Shown: in pieces, positions 62,669-64,000 of the stretch
Position numbering within the stretch: the first letter of the stretch is position 1
How the letters are laid out: each line of letters begins with the position of its first letter
Assembly (NCBI GenBank): GCA_017303335.1
Contig: JAFLBK010000004.1
Coordinates: 434,001 to 498,000, forward strand
Origin: Chitinophagales bacterium
Lineage (GTDB): Bacteria > Bacteroidota > Bacteroidia > Chitinophagales > Chitinophagaceae
Length of the DNA stretch: 64,000 nucleotides
Direction of reading: 5' to 3'
Notes under the pieces: generated by a model
Seen by the model: only the letters and a program-made list of their open reading frames with translations
Database searches by the model: none
What the model was told of the DNA's origin: nothing
Position numbers and translations under genes: made by a program

Positions 62669-64000
62669 ATGAGAAAATTTACAACCAGGTTATTTGCTCT
62701 CTTGTTCTTACTGGTTCCTCTGATGTCTCATGCACAGAACACCGTAACCGGGCGGGTTGTCAATGAAAAAGACGGCTCGGCGGTAGAAGGCGCTACTGTG
62801 ATGGTACGAGGAAAGAGCACCGGTACGAAGACCGATGCCAATGGTAATTTCAGTATCAGCGCCAGCAAAGGCGATATACTCGTTATCAGCTCGGTGAATT
62901 TCAAACAACAACAGGTAAAAGTAGGCAGCTCCAACGCCATTACCGTGCGCCTTGTCAGCGACGACGGCACATTGGGTGAGGTGGTGGTTACCGCTATGGA
63001 TATAAAAAGAAATCCCCGTGAGCTCGGTTATTCGGTTCAGAAGCTGGGCGGCGAGGAGATACAGGAAACACAAAGGGAGAACTTCCTGAATGCGCTTGGC
63101 GGCCGTATTGCCGGTGCAAGTCTGACCCCCACCAGTGGAAACGCTGGCGCCTCCACCAATCTTGTATTGCGTGGATACAACTCGCTCGCCCTGAGCAATC
63201 AACCGCTTTATATAATAGACGGAACCATTGTGGACAATTCAGTTGTGGACGAAAATAGTAACAGCGGTAGCGGCCTGGGCCTCGTTGAAGCCCCCGCAAG
63301 CGGTACGCGGCCGGTAAACCAGACCACCAACCGGGGTAATGATTATACCAACCGCGTGGGTGATCTGAACCCGAACGACATTGAATCGATCACCATCCTG
63401 AAAGGTCCGGAAGCCACGGCACTTTATGGCAGCCAGGCCAGTTCCGGCGCAGTGGTGATCACCACCAAAAAAGCCAAAGCATTTGTAGATCGGAAATTCA
63501 AGCTGGCAGGAATCAATTATGATAACAGTTTCCGCCTGCAGTTTGTAGAAAGGCTTCCCGAGGTATTTGATGATTATGACATGGGCATCAATGGCCGGCT
63601 CGACAGCAACTTCAGTTATTTCGGGCCCAAATTACCCGCCGGTACAACAAAACGGAACCAGGCCAAGGATTTCTTCAAAACCGGATTCGCGCAAACCCAT
63701 AACCTGACCGTTGATGTCGGCAATAAAAACCTTAGTTTCAAGGTTTCGGGTTCGGCATTCGACCAAACCGGAACCGTTCCCGACAACCGGTATACCCGGT
63801 ACACACTCCGGATCACCAACACTACCCGGTTTAAAAAATTCCTCGACATCACACCGGCTTACACCTATACCTACAGCAAGAATAAAAAGCCGATCCGCAG
63901 TTCGAATGGCTACCTGACCACCCTGCTGCGCTGGCCGGTGAATGACGATATGAGCCAGATATACAATCCCGATGGCACAAAAAGAGAATTGTATACCGCC
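62669..64000 (+). CDS. SusC/RagA-type TonB-dependent receptor, N-terminal part
   Basis: The first 444 codons are present and the frame is still open at the window end; full proteins of this family have about 1000 residues. The signal peptide is MRKFTTRLFALLFLLVPLMS followed by HAQ. A carboxypeptidase-D-regulatory-like domain (about 25-100: VTGRVVNEKDGSAVEGATVMVRGKS) precedes the plug domain (VVVTAMDIKRN, GGRIAGASLTPTSGN, NQPLYIIDGTIVDN, ILKGPEATALYGSQASSGAVVITTKK). The barrel begins near residue 280. It imports oligosaccharides or peptides with TonB energy. A SusD gene is expected downstream, outside the window. Confidence 0.93.
   Translation, partial: MRKFTTRLFALLFLLVPLMSHAQNTVTGRVVNEKDGSAVEGATVMVRGKSTGTKTDANGNFSISASKGDILVISSVNFKQQQVKVGSSNAITVRLVSDDGTLGEVVVTAMDIKRNPRELGYSVQKLGGEEIQETQRENFLNALGGRIAGASLTPTSGNAGASTNLVLRGYNSLALSNQPLYIIDGTIVDNSVVDENSNSGSGLGLVEAPASGTRPVNQTTNRGNDYTNRVGDLNPNDIESITILKGPEATALYGSQASSGAVVITTKKAKAFVDRKFKLAGINYDNSFRLQFVERLPEVFDDYDMGINGRLDSNFSYFGPKLPAGTTKRNQAKDFFKTGFAQTHNLTVDVGNKNLSFKVSGSAFDQTGTVPDNRYTRYTLRITNTTRFKKFLDITPAYTYTYSKNKKPIRSSNGYLTTLLRWPVNDDMSQIYNPDGTKRELYTA

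Overview
The window reads as one chromosome segment of a member of the Bacteroidota, most likely family Chitinophagaceae. The evidence is a SusC/RagA-type TonB-dependent receptor, a PorP/SprF protein beside very large secreted proteins ending in type IX secretion (T9SS) sorting domains, TAnnTTTG-type -7 promoter boxes close to start codons, and many DUF3857, YwqK-repeat, GH109 and Smr/DUF2027 proteins typical of that phylum. No rRNA, tRNA, CRISPR array, phage or transposase gene was recognised. The family-level call is inference from gene content.

Layout. 1-2.4 kb: three secreted proteins on the minus strand, the first cut by the window edge. 2.4-3.3 kb: an AT-rich gap holding two near-identical dyads. 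3.3-12.1 kb: housekeeping genes, namely a LEA-like lipoprotein, an HMA-domain protein, pyrE, a NUDIX hydrolase, a hotdog thioesterase overlapping coaD, pyrB and pyrR, a CBM48/HhH fusion, the proline catabolic dehydrogenase pruA, an orphan S23-type four-helix-bundle gene set between word repeats, and prfB with an intact programmed +1 frameshift. 12.3-22.4 kb: a T9SS cargo protein, a serine hydrolase, YceI, an OB-fold protein, an exported protein with a possible papain-like triad overlapping a lipoprotein gene, YitT, LysE and Smr proteins. 22.5-29.8 kb: a three-gene unit of a 30-repeat YwqK-type protein and two DUF3857 transglutaminase-like proteins, the second lacking the catalytic triad. 29.8-36.5 kb: amino-acid permease, polyprenyl synthase, RNase R, an MFS transporter and a small unknown protein.

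36.5-45.9 kb is a glycoprotein-glycan degradation set: GH109 alpha-N-acetylgalactosaminidase, glycosylasparaginase, CutC, a shortened GH2 beta-mannosidase, GH35 beta-galactosidase, an alkaline-phosphatase-superfamily enzyme and, convergent to them, an N-acetylhexosamine-kinase-like phosphotransferase. Together they could trim N- and O-linked glycans, cut the GlcNAc-Asn bond and phosphorylate released amino sugars. No SusC/SusD pair lies inside this set.

45.9-59.7 kb: a helical-repeat protein, DUF2071, type II NADH dehydrogenase, then a T9SS-related region (PorP/SprF, a Ycf48/BNR-repeat cargo protein, a divergent IgGFc-binding/PKD cargo protein) followed by a LuxR-type response regulator and a periplasmic-propeller histidine kinase. 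59.7-64 kb: serA, a second serine hydrolase lipoprotein, and a SusC receptor gene running off the window after a structured leader.

Gaps between genes often carry short word-like tandem or inverted repeats (12.1, 31.7, 39.0 and 59.7 kb) and REP-like dyads (39.8, 41.8 and 45.9 kb). The most interesting leads are the exported protein/lipoprotein pair at 18.1-19.6 kb, the repeat-flanked S23 gene, the catalytically empty transglutaminase paralogue, the beta-mannosidase missing an internal domain, and CutC inside a glycan locus.
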